Part shown: positions 48,801-61,093 of the stretch, one piece after another | Layout: each line of letters starts with the position of its first letter | Numbering within the stretch: the stretch's first letter is position 1 | From: Epiperipatus broadwayi | Lineage: Eukaryota; Onychophora; Udeonychophora; Euonychophora; Peripatidae | NCBI GenBank assembly: GCA_028023455.1 | Contig: JAQFVV010000158.1 | Coordinates: 1,118,001 to 1,182,000 of the forward strand | Direction: 5' to 3' | DNA length: 64,000 nt | The notes under the pieces: generated by a model | What the model was told of the DNA's origin: nothing | Databases searched by the model: none | What the model saw: the letters and a program-made list of their open reading frames with translations, nothing else | Position numbers and translations under genes: made by a program

Positions 48801-48938
48801 CATGTAGTTTACTAAAAAGATTAACATTGATAAAGGTATGACAGGTGATTCCAACTCCTCAAGTCATTTTCAAATCACCGAATTAATTTAGAATGATAAC
48901 AATATACTTTTTACAACTTCCAGTTTAATAAAACAATA

Positions 48939-49690
48939 TGTGATGTGATGCATTGTGACTTCTCCTTACACAGAGTCAGGAAACTTTCAGCAACTATGCC
49001 CAGAGAAACCCGTTACCCTCCACTTTACCTTCCCTTTCAACTCTATGGCCTTTATATCTAAATCCCCCTTATCTTTTCCCAAACCCAGCATAAAAATCAA
49101 TAACCCACTTTCTGAATAATCAATTTACTTATATTTATTCTTCCACAACTTTATTATTTGTACCCTTTCTGCTTTCAGGCATTTATATTCAATTAACAGA
49201 TGCTTAATAGTTTCTATACCTATCTTACACAACTTGCAGACTAAATCACCCACATTTTTCCATTTATGTGTATAATCCCCTGTTGCTAAAGATCCTGTTC
49301 GATTCTGTTTATTTCTACATATATTTAAACTGTTTTTACTCTCCATACTAGTTCTCCATCTCTCCAATCCTTAGTCTCTATTAACACATTCATTCTTCCA
49401 TACCACTCCTTATCTCCCCAACACTCAACAACTCTCCCAATGCAACCATCCCACCCCCCGCAAATGCACACCGATGTAAATTCCCCATCCAAATCCCCCG
49501 CACCACCCCTCTCACTGATCGTGCTACCTGCCCCCCACTCATAATCCAATTAACCACTACTTTGGTCACTCCTTCACCATCCATAAACCGCAATCCATCA
49601 AACACCTTCATTCCACTTTTTGCATCTCTCATATCCATCCCATTTCTCCTTGAATTGTCTCCTTTGCCATCCACACATCTACTTTCTGTT
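48939..49690 (-). pseudogene. 5'-truncated LINE copy (same family as 19.4-22.0 kb), reversed
   Basis: Read on minus it runs from GKGDNSRRNGM through the LATGDYTHKWKNVGDLVCKL zinc region to a 3' UTR ending ATGCATCACATCACAT. It is clearly less AT-rich than the other copies and has frame breaks near 49370. Confidence 0.78.
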
Positions 49691-49912
49691 CTAGTGCCAT
49701 CTAGTGTAGAATTTAGTAATTAATGATTAGCTAATGAAATAAAAAATACCTATCTAAGAATGAGGATTTAAATACTGAAGATGTAGATATTATTTTAAAA
49801 ATCTCATAATCATTGGTTATTCGAGTTTATGCTTGATGGCACTAGATTGGATAAGTGCTGCTGTCTTAAAAAAGCATTTGATAGTTACAATTAACATATG
49901 ACATAGACTCAC

Positions 49913-50086
49913 CTCTTTTTCCCAATATTTAATTTTTTGTTGATTATCTTTCACTAAAGACTCATATTTTTCCAAATTGTGGCGAACTTCTAAGAGATCT
50001 TCATTTAATTTATTTTCATCTTTTTCCAAATGACTTAATTCATTTTGAATTATATTTAATTTTGACTCCAGATCTTTAATTTTTTC
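49913..50086 (-). CDS. SMC4: SMC4 internal exon: coiled coil
   Basis: This phase 0/0 exon of 58 codons runs from EKIKDLESKLN to QQKIKYWEKE. It is heptad-like and rich in E, K, L and N, as expected for the antiparallel arm returning from the hinge. KIKYWEKE corresponds to the conserved KIKYWHKE of vertebrate SMC4. The acceptor is TTTTTAG before 50086; the donor is GAG|GTGAGT. Confidence 0.93.
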
Positions 50087-51076
50087 CTAAAAACACACAA
50101 GAAATAAATAAATAATAAATATATAATTCTTACATTTACTAATATATTGTTAATCAATGAACTATTGCAACAAGCCTATTCATTTTCTATTTACTACCAT
50201 ATGCAAGGATTAAATACGATTGTCTTCTAGACAAGCTTAAATTAGAATTTTAAGAAAATGAAACTTTTATTTTGCTACACTGACAATTAAAAAAACATTT
50301 TATTGATATGCTTTATATCATGGTAAAGGTTGACCATTAAAAGTTGTGTTATTTAGTGATCAATGTTTACATAGTACACAAAATGTTAACTCTTAAAGTA
50401 TACATTTGACTCTATACATAACTGCTGCTTGACATTTATTTTTCTTTTTTGTACATGAATGTGCATGCAAGTTATATTACAAAAATTAATAAATTCACAA
50501 TTACTATACTAAGTTCAATTTATCAAAAAGCTGATAAATTTTGAATCTAACAAATTAAAACAAAAACATAATAGGCCTATAAAAACTATGCAAAGTACTA
50601 CAAAATACTGTCATGTCATTTCATAAATTATAAATTTTATAAGTTTAAAATATATGATCAGTTCAATACTATATTGTCTAATCATAAAATAATGTTTTTT
50701 ATTTTAAATAAGATATTTATAAATTACAAAATTAAAATATTTTCACTTAAATATAATAATAAAGTAACAAATAATATTTTAAGTAAATCAAACAGACCCC
50801 CCACAATTTCATGGTACTAATTACATTTAATTAAAACCTGTCAAAATGATGCATTACACTTATTAAGCCATAATTAATCTATTCAAAAATTATGCAAATA
50901 TTCAAAATATTTTATATAGTAAAACTTTTTTCTTAAAGGAACTAATCGTAGCTGAAATTTTAAACTTTAATATTCATAAATTCATCAACATGAAATATGT
51001 ATAACACACCAAAAATAATTTCTAATCTACTAATAATATAAATAATTCTATTTTATATAAATTTAAAAAAACATAC
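50087..51076 (-). other. SMC4 intron, 990 bp
   Basis: AT-rich, no inserted element recognised. Confidence 0.7.
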
Positions 51077-51221
51077 CAAATCCCCCTGATAAACAATAAG
51101 AATTTTGGCACTATCATCTTCTAATTGCTTAAACTTTGACTGAAGATTCACAATCGTATCTTTATTTTCTTTGATTTCATCTTCCACGGATGCTATTTTC
51201 TCTTCACTTTTTTTGATGTTT
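51077..51221 (-). CDS. SMC4: SMC4 internal exon: coiled coil
   Basis: One base completes the Arg codon begun in the previous exon, then 48 codons follow, from NIKKSEEKIASVEDE to LIVYQGDL. This is coiled-coil sequence with conserved spacing to the neighbouring blocks. The acceptor is TTTTAG before 51221; the donor is TTG|GTATGT. Confidence 0.92.
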
Positions 51222-51395
51222 CTAAAATAAATAAAAAAATCATTCATAAAATTTTATATAAAAAAAAAAAAAGAATGAATAGGTTTTTTAAAATACAGTA
51301 AAGACCAAAAAAAAAAAAAATTGCTTTTTTAAATAAATAAAAATTTCAGATATGCTTAACAATATATTAAAAATCTCATACTTTAAATAAGATAC

Positions 51396-51533
51396 CTTTC
51401 AGCAGTTTTACAAGCAACTGTGGCTTTAGTAATCGCTGCTGCCATTTCATCAATTTTCTTAGATAAACTATCAATTTGACTCTGTGGCTCTTTTAATTTG
51501 TTTGTTGTTATATCAACAATTTGTTTCTGCAAC
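51396..51533 (-). CDS. SMC4: SMC4 internal exon: coiled coil
   Basis: A 138-bp exon (1 + 45 codons + 2). It encodes LQKQIVDITTNKLK and AAAITKATVACKTAER, closely matching the SAITKAQVAIKTADR region of vertebrate SMC4. The acceptor is TTGTTTAG before 51533; the donor is AG|GTATCT. Confidence 0.93.
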
Positions 51534-51949
51534 CTAAACAATAATTATAGTTAAACCACTGTAACATTATATGTATGAAGAAAGTTGGTATTATACAAAT
51601 AATTATAGTTGTAATCAATAATGCTTAATAAACTAGTTATTTAATAAAATAAACAATATATATATGTGTGTGTGTAAATGTTTTAAAAAAATAAAGTTTA
51701 ATCTATTAAAAATATATTACAAACACATTCCATCTTAAAATGTTAGGCAAATTCAAAAATAAAACTCACACATTACTATAGTCGAATTACTTACTAATAG
51801 AGCTTAGACTAATACATTCTTTTAATGAAATAACATTTGACACACATACATGCAATCTAGGTGAGGCTTTATATTCACAAAAGGGCCATATATTAGCCTA
51901 AATCAAACAATGATTAATAACGATGAAACACAAACTAAATTAAATGAAA

Positions 51950-52760
51950 TCTATATACAATTTATTCACTTTTAGCAAAAACCTTTTATTGTACATATAT
52001 GCATAAACAATCTTACATTTCAACTGTCCTACATTCTTCTTCAGAGCTATGATATAATGAACAAAATAAAATAAAATACATAACTGTATAAATAATACCA
52101 TAAAAAATGTAAACAATAAAAAAAACCATAAAATATAACAAAACATAATGTACAATATAAATATAAATTATACATGTGTATTCCTGACTTTATATATACA
52201 TATTCATGAACAACTATTAATTTAAATATATCATTCATTTTTATTATTTTTGATAATCTCTTAATTACTTCTATTCTTTATAAACTTAAATTTTAGTTTT
52301 ATTAGCTCCACCTTAATAAAATACTTAATAATTTAAGGTGGAACTAATAAAACTAAAGTTTAAGTTTATAAAAAATAGAAGTAATTAGGAGATTATTAAA
52401 AATAATAATAATAAATAATATATTTAAATTAATAATTGTTCATGAATATACATACAGTCAGGAATACACATGTATAATTTATATTTATATTGTATATTTT
52501 ATTTTATATTAACTGGATTATTTAATTTAGATTTGATTATATTTATTTCAGTTTTATTATGTTTTTTTTTTTATTGTTTACATTTTTTATGGTATTATTT
52601 ATATAGTTATGTATTTTATTTTGTTCATTATATCATAGCTATGAAGCAAAACTGCAGGACAGTCAAAACATAAGATTGTGTAGGCATATATATAGGTACA
52701 ATAAAAGGTTTTTGCTAAAAAGTGTTTAAAGTAGAGTGGATAAATTGCATTTATATAAGA
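51950..52760. mobile_element. Large near-perfect foldback, about 0.8 kb
   Basis: Left arm (about 51950-52310) and right arm (about 52345-52760) are complementary almost throughout. Examples are AGCAAAAACCTTTTATTGTAC with its complement near 52696-52716, and AGCTCCACCTTAA near 52303 with TTAAGGTGGAACTAATAA near 52333. The loop is only about 20-30 bp. Some segments are missing from one arm. Paired short frames on both strands are products of the palindrome, not genes. It lies in the intron between the 57745 and 51533 exon edges. Confidence 0.75.
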
Positions 52761-53423
52761 TATTACAACTAAATAAAGGAAGCGGTGAATTTAGTAATAT
52801 TTCTGAAATCCATAGATGTTATTTAAAATGACAACAAATTGTATTTTTAAATATTATAAGCTTTTTTTTTTGTTCCCTTTTACGATTCTTCTGTTTCTAT
52901 TTTCATTTTTTTCTTATTACATTAGGGTGAGAGAAAAACATAATTTAACTGAGAGGAGAAGGGCTGATGTTAGAATTATTTTTTTAAAACACTAAACCAT
53001 TGGAATAATTTTCTCAGAAGTCTAAAATTGATATCAAAAAAGTCTTCAAAAAACTAATGATTATGTCATCTTACTTAATTCCAACTTTTTCATTTAATAA
53101 TTTTATTTCTATGTGGCAAAATTAAATCATAAATAATTCAATTAATCAAATCTATTGCAAACATTGCATTTTTGTGCAGAGAAATTTTAGGCCATTTGAA
53201 AGAACATATTACATAATCCTTCATAGAAAGTCGGTTTAATATACTGAACCATTTACACATATATGGTTCAATTATATTGGCATTGAGTAAGATTTAAAAG
53301 AAAATTTAAAAAAATTGTCAATGGATGTAATTTCGGTTTTTTTTATTAATTGGTATAATGTATATATTTTGTTGATATGTACAATGAAAGCTATTTGTGT
53401 TTAAAATTATCTATTTTATTAAA

Positions 53424-53726
53424 ATTAAGAGCATGCTAATAGCTCTAAACAAGCTTTTTTTTTTTTTATTTATGATAAATGCTACTACAAGAGAAGGCAT
53501 TCAAATCATTTTTATTTTAAATGGTCCCCATCCCCAGACCGGTTTCGACCTATGGGTCTCTTCAGTGAGGAGCTGGGACATTAGATCTAAAAAACCAGCT
53601 CAAGTAGCATTTATCATAAATAAAAAAAAAAGCTTGTTTAGAGCTATTAGCATGCTCTTAATTTTACATATTTGTAAGTGCAAGCTATATATAAGTCATG
53701 TGACATCTGACTTGTTACTATTACTA
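53424..53726 (-). mobile_element. Foldback element carrying a hammerhead, 13-nt duplication
   Basis: CTATTTTATTAAA flanks it (53411-53423 and 53727-53739). Arms of about 64 bp (AAGAGCATGCTAATAGCTCT... at left, complement at 53603-53666) surround a roughly 115-bp centre with a hammerhead on the minus strand. A 60-bp non-inverted extension lies on the right. There is no coding sequence; the 113-codon plus frame is a shadow. Confidence 0.75.
53531..53571 (-). ncRNA. Predicted type I hammerhead ribozyme, SMC4-sense
   Basis: On minus: stem I TCCTCA/TGGGGA (one wobble); core CTGAAGA (53565-53559, with A at the variable position 7); stem II GACC-CATA-GGTC, four Watson-Crick pairs with the favoured G-C at the closing position; GAAA (53546-53543); stem III palindrome ACCGGT; C17 at 53537. 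Every invariant position is satisfied, making it the best-formed single motif in the window. It lies within the SMC4 pre-mRNA strand. Confidence 0.78.
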
Positions 53727-54419
53727 CTATTTTATTAAAGTAATGTTAACATTGGAAAGAATGTAAGCACATACAGATTACTATCAAAAAAAAAATCTCT
53801 TAATGACAATTAAAAATGGCAGAAATAAGTTACAAAAATAAAACTCTGTACCTCGAAAGTAAGAAAGAATGTAGAAGATTATCGAGTGATAATAACACAA
53901 AAAATAAGGATTTGCGCAGAAATCTCAGAATGGTTGTCAGTATAAAAGAAGTAGACAAATTTAGAATTGGTCTTTTACCTGAGTTTTTCTAACTGTTTCT
54001 TGTATGCAGCATTTTCGAAGTTTTAATAAAATGCTACTACCCAGAACTACTACAATGAATCTAGTCTCCATGTGTGAGTAGAAACAGATCTTTCGCTGGC
54101 ACCTTTTCTCACAAAAGTCATCAAAAACTTCATTTAGCCTTGCCCTAAATATGGATTAGAGATGCGAAAAGTGTTACCATAATGAAGCCATAAAAAATCA
54201 CCACGGACTCCTCATAAAAAGAACTTACTGGTAAGTCAATGACCATATCATAACTTATCTAAATAAATCAAAAAGTTTTGTGAACTAGATTTTAAAAATA
54301 AACTTCTAATTTAGTAAAAAGAAAAAAAGAGACATTTATGATTTTATCCTTAAAAGTGAACTATTTGAATTAAGTGATTCACATATGATTATCAAATTAT
54401 GTATGTGTGTTCTTTCTAA

Positions 54420-54720
54420 TATTATAATTCTTATTATTTAAATATTTAATGTGTGTTAATAAAATTTTTACTAATAATATAAACTTTTCATTGTGCGTGC
54501 TGAATTTTAGTTATTTAGAATTTACTATTAAGTTTAGAGAACTGTGTAAATTACCTTTGCCAATATGCTTGATTAAAACCTGGGGAAAATTTCTTATTAA
54601 GTGACGAGAAAACATAATTCCTGCTCTTACTGTTAATTATTTGCTTTGTAAGTCTCAACAAAAACGTGACGAGAGTTAGGAGTCTACAGACTTTGGCGCC
54701 CTCTTAAATAAATTAAACTG
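54420..54720 (-). repeat. Fragment of the 1.1-kb unclassified repeat, reversed
   Basis: Reverse-complement landmarks shared with 13.7-14.0 kb are GGGCGCCA, CATATTGGCAAAGGTAA and GCACAATGAAAA. Confidence 0.45.
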
Positions 54721-55159
54721 ACTGTTGTCAATTTGAGTTATAATAAACATTGACTCATTTAGTCAGGAAATATAACTATATTCTTGAAATATCTGCACTC
54801 CTACTGGAACGAACTATTGCCATTAAATAGTTTGGCTAATTAGCACTTTATAGCGAGTAATAAAAGACATAAATCCAAACGTAAAACAGTATAATACTAT
54901 GAAAATGTTTTTTGAAGATCATATATAAAAAGTCTTTTATAAAGAGCACATATTTGTATGCTTTCCTAAAAAATGGTCAACAAAAAAATTGATGATATTC
55001 CTGCAAGAATTAGAATTAATAAATAATACTTATTAAAATGTATTAATATTCATGTGATACTCCTTTTCCTTATCCCATTTGTAAATTGCTTTACTTAAAC
55101 TTTTAGAACATTAGTTAAGTAAAGGTTTAGATTGTATGTCAATTTTATTAACTGTAGCT

Positions 55160-56540
55160 GAGCATGCTTTTGGCTGGTGAAAGTGTAGAATTTAAATATT
55201 CCAATTGTTGGAGAGTTGAATACTATTCCTTTTTTACTAATGGCCTGATTGTTGCTAGCATTAAACCACACCTCTTTCACTTTATGCTTTGTATTATCTC
55301 GCTCCAGGCAAACAATTTTAACATTTATTGGATCAGAAAGCTGACATAGAGACTTATATAAATGATTTATGGACAATAGATTATAGCAGAAATACTTAAA
55401 TAAAAACCATTAAAAAATTCTATAATAAAATAAAACAAATACACCAATGCCCAATAGATAATAAACAATGGATAAATATATCGTATATACCAAAGCTTTT
55501 ACATAGAATAAAAAAAATCTAAGCTACTACATATAAGTCTTAGAACCCCCTAACTTGAACAGACTAATAATACCAAAGATAAAATATTCCACAATCAAAC
55601 ACCTCACATCGTGTATGAAATCGAATGCAGCAATGCCACTTGCAAATCCGTATGCTATGGAGAGTCTATGGCAAATATTACCACCAATCTTCCAACACAA
55701 ATATTTGTATAAGTGAGCCAAATATAACTCTGAATATTAATCCGTTTTTTTGATGCATAAGAAAAAATCTGGTCACATTTTCAATCCAATAAATGTTAAA
55801 ATTGTGTGGAGTGAGACTGCTATGCCTAGCTAATCTAAGGGTGCACTTCTCATGAGCAATCACTACTGAAAAGTTAATGTTTAGATAATTTAATGATTGA
55901 TCATTAATAGCATTTTAACTATTTATATATACACAATCATTTAATATAAGGCCCCAAGGCATGCATAAACAATAATTTAGATGAGTACGACCTATAAGAA
56001 TCTTAGCTGGCTGTTCCCACGTTCTGAGACCAGATCTCCGCACTTGAAGTCACTATGCCCAGGGAGACATTTTGCTATATGTTCATCAAATTAGTATTGA
56101 GGCATTCATTGTTCAATCCCTGAAATTGATTGGCTAGTAGTCCTGTACATCTGCTCGGGTAATTCATTTTAATCTCCATACAAGAATTTACATCATTATC
56201 TTTCTGACTTTAATTAATGAGTTATTTTTATAGTTTGTCGTTTATCTTATAAAAAAAATGTAACTCGAATTCCTTTGCTTTATTTCATTAACGACATATT
56301 CTACTCTCATTAATTAGACTTATTCATTTTAGAAAATAATCTTCTTCTAATCTTAAAATTCTAAATCTTTTACTTGTTAATTTTAAAAAAATAAGTCTTT
56401 TAAAATTCTTTAATTTATTAAACTTATTACTTTTTCTCTCTATAAGTTTATAACTATATATATGTATGTGCATTTAAGCATACACATACATATCAGAGAT
56501 GATAGAAAACATAAAATGAAAGAGGTGTGGTTTATCACTA
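55160..56540. other. Weak inverted similarities, otherwise unassigned
   Basis: TAAACCACACCTCTTTCA near 55263 is found inverted near 56518, and ACAATTTTAACATTTATTGG near 55311 is found inverted near 55786. No element boundaries, proteins or RNA could be fixed. Confidence 0.3.
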
Positions 56541-57744
56541 ACAACAACCAAGCCATTAATAACAAAGTGAATAGCATCCAACTCTTCAACAAAAAAGAAT
56601 ATTCATATTACTAATTTAAATAAATTAGAATTATACATTTAAATGCTTTACCATATCTCAGCTACAGGTAACAAAATTAACATACAGAATAAACTTTCAC
56701 TTAGCTAAAGTTCGAAATGTTTAATCAAACAAATTAAAATGTACTAAATACTAGTCTACTGAATAACAACAGATGACCTTATTAAGGTAATACCTCCAAT
56801 ATTAAAGAAGCATTTTAGTTATCTTTCTTCTAAAGCTTAAAAAGATATATTTCTGCTGAACCTAGTGCTGTCGAGACCAACAGAAGTCCATTCCTGCCAT
56901 TATCCCATAAATTTATTTAAATAAGGAAATAAAGACGTGATACTCCAGCAAAATCTTTCAGAGGATGATTTGCACCAATAGTTCTTATTATTAAAATGAG
57001 TATTTTTGAAGAAACACATTATCATTTTCCTTAAAAACTAAATAAAGTTGTATTATATCAAATTCAATTTGTATGTAAAAAAAAAAAAAAAAAACTATAC
57101 TAACACTTTTTAATTATATGGTGAGTTGATATTTATTATTCTTATATTATATTCACTATTATTAATACTAAACAATTTATTGAATTTATTTATGGAAGGA
57201 ATATAATTCATCTTAGCATTTTCATGTCTAGAAACATATCTGTAAACTGAAAATTTATATCATTAACTAAAATTTATAATTATTTTGTTAAATAACAAGT
57301 TTTACAAAGGGATTGAAAAAAATGTAACAATTCCTCTATGATAAATGAATATAACCCACACATTTAATTATATTTCAAACATCATTGGGCATTTGATAAA
57401 CAAATAATATGCTTCATTATTTCAAGTAATACATCCTAAACAGTTTTGATATTAACATAATTGATAAAAGATGTGATAATCAAAGCTTTTTTTGTAAGCT
57501 ATGTTATCATGCAAGCTGATTAGGATGCATCATTTGAAATAGTGATACTTATAACTTGTCTTATAAACAGAAAGCTCTATAAACAAAACTTTTTGTTATA
57601 ATTAAATTCTTTATTTATTGCCACAATGTAAAAACTTTTCAATATTTATAAACATTACGCAATTCTGTATTTTTTGATAGCTATCACATAAAAGTATATT
57701 TCACATTTATAATATTTCATTATTTAATAGTAATTAATACTTAC

Positions 57745-57796
57745 TTCTGAACGGCTTCTTCTACAACTGCAGCAGCAGATTCAGCTTTTTGGTAAT
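57745..57796 (-). CDS. SMC4: SMC4 micro-exon: coiled coil
   Basis: A 52-bp exon (2 + 16 codons + 2) encodes YQKAESAAAVVEEAVQ, with a split Asp codon at its start and a split Lys at its end. Both junctions restore the frame and an uninterrupted SMC4 alignment (the EYDAVAEKAGKVEAEV-type region). The acceptor is CTTTGCAG before 57796; the donor is AA|GTAAGT. Confidence 0.9.
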
Positions 57797-60700
57797 CTGC
57801 AAAGATTATAAAAATCTTTTATTTATAAATAAATAGGAAAGGTGTCTTAATTATTTGTTTTAAAAAAGTTCTGGATAAGGTACCAAATGTATGAGTCAAT
57901 CTTTCATATTATATAAATAGGACACACTCAACTTAATAATCACAAAATAAAATCGATAATATATTACCATCAATGATGTGGTCTACTTTTGGAAAATTTT
58001 TCTCAAAGCAAATCTTCTTAATAATATGCTTAGATTAGTACAGAAAATTTTATTTTCTAATGGCAAAATAAAAAAAGATATTCTAAGGATTACTCTTAAT
58101 TTATATTCAACCTGTATTTGACAACAACAATTAACTTCTTCAAGTCACTATGTTTATAAATTATCTATGTAAGCAGATTATTTCAGAAAAATGTTCATGG
58201 GTTCAAAACCTCAAGCCATTAGCTTACTAAAGCATAATAAAGATAACTGTTAGATGGATAATTAGTTGAATAATCAGTTTGGTATTAACTATCTGATATC
58301 TAATCAATTATTCAAGCTTACTGAATTTTCCCATATGTATACTAACGTGAAATAAATAACTTATAAAAATGAAGATTTTATCAATTCATAATTTTTAAGA
58401 AAAAAAAAAATCAATGACATTATGTAAAAATTATAACTTGTAAACAATTTGATTTGCATCGAATAAAGAAGGTTTGTGGTTACATACTCAACGATCATCT
58501 ATCTGTCCAAAACATGTATGTCTTTTTAAATTTTTTTGCAAGCTAATATCTTATTCTGGATTTTAAATTGATCTATTTTTGAATCAAAAGAAGAAATATC
58601 AAGTAACATTTCATTAATTTATTATATTTCTTTTTATGTATGTAATCAACTTCTATGTGGAAGACATTATAGCTATTCTATTTAAAAAGACATTGTGAGA
58701 AGCTTCAAAAAAGATAGAAATCTAGTCAAGCGTTGTTAGCCGAGAGGTCAGCGCAGCCGCCTTGCAGACAACTGTTGCAAGTTCGCCCTCCATCCGATGC
58801 TATAACATATGGAAAAAAAGAAATCTCTTATCAGATCATCGAGTCTGCCTGCCAGAGTATCAAATATCTTTAAGTTTGGGTTCATGTGGTTTTAGCATAT
58901 AAAAAAAAAACAAACAATACTTTACATAATTTTTTAAAAAGACATTTGCAAAAAACAAGCTCCAGGTAACTGTTTTTAAAAGTGTTCTCTAAATTAAAAT
59001 TATCATGGTTATATAATTTTTTTTTAAGTTAGCAAGAAAAGATTGTTATGTTTCAATTATTTTTACTTCAAAAATTGAAGCAATTTCTATTAAAGGTATT
59101 TGAAATATTGTTTATAAATGAATATGAATACTGCAGATCAGATGAATGCAGTATATTCTTTTAAGCATGCAGAAGGAGATAATTAATGTAGAGGGGGGGG
59201 GGTATTTTTATTTTTTGTAAGGAATTTATTAGGCTGCTTTTAAAATACTTGGAATCAAAAACTTATTTCACTAATGTTTTCATTGTTATAATGGTTTGAG
59301 GTAATCATGTATAATTTGTGTTAATATTGCCAAATTAAATAAATCATGACTTAAATTTAATTATTTAAAAACTAATATCAAATGTTTGCTAATGGCTATC
59401 ATTTAATTTTACTAAGCATCATGATGAAGTTGAATTTTTGCTTCATCTATCACATTTTCATAAACAATATATCGGGCGGGGAGAGTGTGGTGAATTATCA
59501 AATAAATTTACTAATCCTTATTCAATCTCAACATTAACTTACTTTAATTTTTCTCACTTTATTATCCATGTCATATGAAAATATTATTTTCATAAATTTT
59601 TAAGACATTTTTATAATAATAAAACTACTTACTAAATCATTAAAAGAAACAAATTCTAATCAACTAAATGCATACTCTAATATTCAATTTTATATCAAGT
59701 CTTAATTTTTACACTACTAGCTCAGGACTGTTATCTTGATGTATCATTTTCTAATTTCTAATTCACGAGAGATACGTTTAAATAATTAATATTCTTTTAG
59801 TACAATAATGCAAATAGCAAATATAATCCATTGCTATAACTTCTAACAGACCATTTGATCATGATACTATTTGAGATATATTATTGTTTTAAGCATCAAT
59901 TAGTAGAAAAATATTCAAAATCAAATAGATTTTAAGGAAAACATGCTATAAATTTTTTGTTATTTTCAGATAATTTCGTAGATATAAATAAAAAAACCCA
60001 AGCTATCATAGAAATTTATAAAAATTAATCTCAAAAAAAACTTTCAGTTAAGTATTATTTTTAGTGGAAAGTTATTCTTTCCTCTAATATTTAAATGAAT
60101 TGATTTTATTATTTTTAAATAAATATTAAATCAAGCTTTATTTAATACGTATGTATGATACTATGATTAAAAACATACTACATGCATATATTTGTAAGAA
60201 AAAATATTTCATCTAAAAGCAGATACCTAAACACATAGAATCATTATCAAGAAATAACATTTGAGCATCATTAATAATAATTCACTATTACCTTAATATA
60301 TCTTCTTTTAGTATCTAATGTCTAGAATATGGAAGTTCGAGTGTAAAAATATATAAATAAGTAATTGATTGACTAATGTTTTTGACAGATATCTGTAATT
60401 AATATTATTTTCCAGATTTGCCAAACATTCCTATAAAACTTGTTACAAATGTTGAGTGGTTGTCTTGTGAAAAATGTCTGTGTTTCACTATACATATATA
60501 TCACATAATAAATCTACATTCAGTAGATAAATTGGACATTTGAAATACCTGAACGTCACCATAGAACCAAGTCAGAATATTCTATTTACACATTTTAATT
60601 ATGATTAATTTAGTTGTGATACTTCCATGTTTTTAGCATTGGCCATAAATATATAAACTTTTCAAGTCATCAATTTTTTAATATTCATATTTGATCCAAT

Positions 60701-61093
60701 GAGTGTAGTAGATATTTTATGCAAAATGTATGTATAGTGAGAGATTGGAATAATTTTCACAAGATGACTGGTCAAAATTCGTGATAAGCTTTAGAATAAA
60801 GAGTATGGCAAATTTGATTAATTACAAATCTGTATAGGAACTAAGAGGGAAATTTCTATAAAATAACTAAAAAAATGTCCAGCAGTGATGTTGCTAGGTA
60901 ATCATCAATTAAGTTGCTTAGAGATAAGATCCATCTTTATCTCAATGTCCAATATTTTATATAGACTATACAAACTCAGATATTTTTTCTAAGTGTGAGG
61001 ATTTTGAAAAATCATATCTCTAATATAAAAAACATATTTTTATTTCATCAAGTTTAAATATATTGTATATAAAAAAATGAATAAAAAAATAAC
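57797..61093 (-). other. SMC4 intron, 3.3 kb
   Basis: AT-rich; apart from the tRNA-like sequence near 58.73 kb and a G homopolymer near 59194-59202, nothing was recognised. Confidence 0.65.
58729..58804 (+). tRNA. tRNA-like sequence (pseudogene or SINE head)
   Basis: AGCGTTG (58729-58735) and CGATGCT (58795-58801) can form a seven-pair acceptor stem with two wobbles. A box A-like TTAGCCGAGAGGTCAGCGC and a box B-like GTTCGCC lie at suitable spacing. An anticodon-like loop, CTTGCAG (TGC), is present, but its stem and the T stem each have mismatches. It is not a functional tRNA as it stands; a tRNA-derived SINE promoter is possible. Confidence 0.4.

Larger units (their letters stand above)
33870..49912 (-). 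other. SMC4 intron, 16 kb, with gypsy element B and LINE relics
   Basis: The donor is GTGAGT at 49912 downward and the acceptor TTTTAG is at 33870. Unassigned stretches are 33870-34110, 34250-34570, 34720-35690, 35760-37240, 46760-47100, 47340-48310 and 49691-49912. Confidence 0.8.

Noticed and set aside
52007-52050. Hammerhead call on minus strand (CTGAAGA...GAAATG)
   Set aside because: Stem I pairs poorly and stem II requires bulges; the copy in the other arm has lost both core segments. Kept only as a weak hint in the 34.1-kb finding.
52047-52673. Hydrophobic membrane-protein-like frames on both strands
   Set aside because: They are mirror products of the palindrome (the same phrases appear in both directions) and arise from T-rich sequence.
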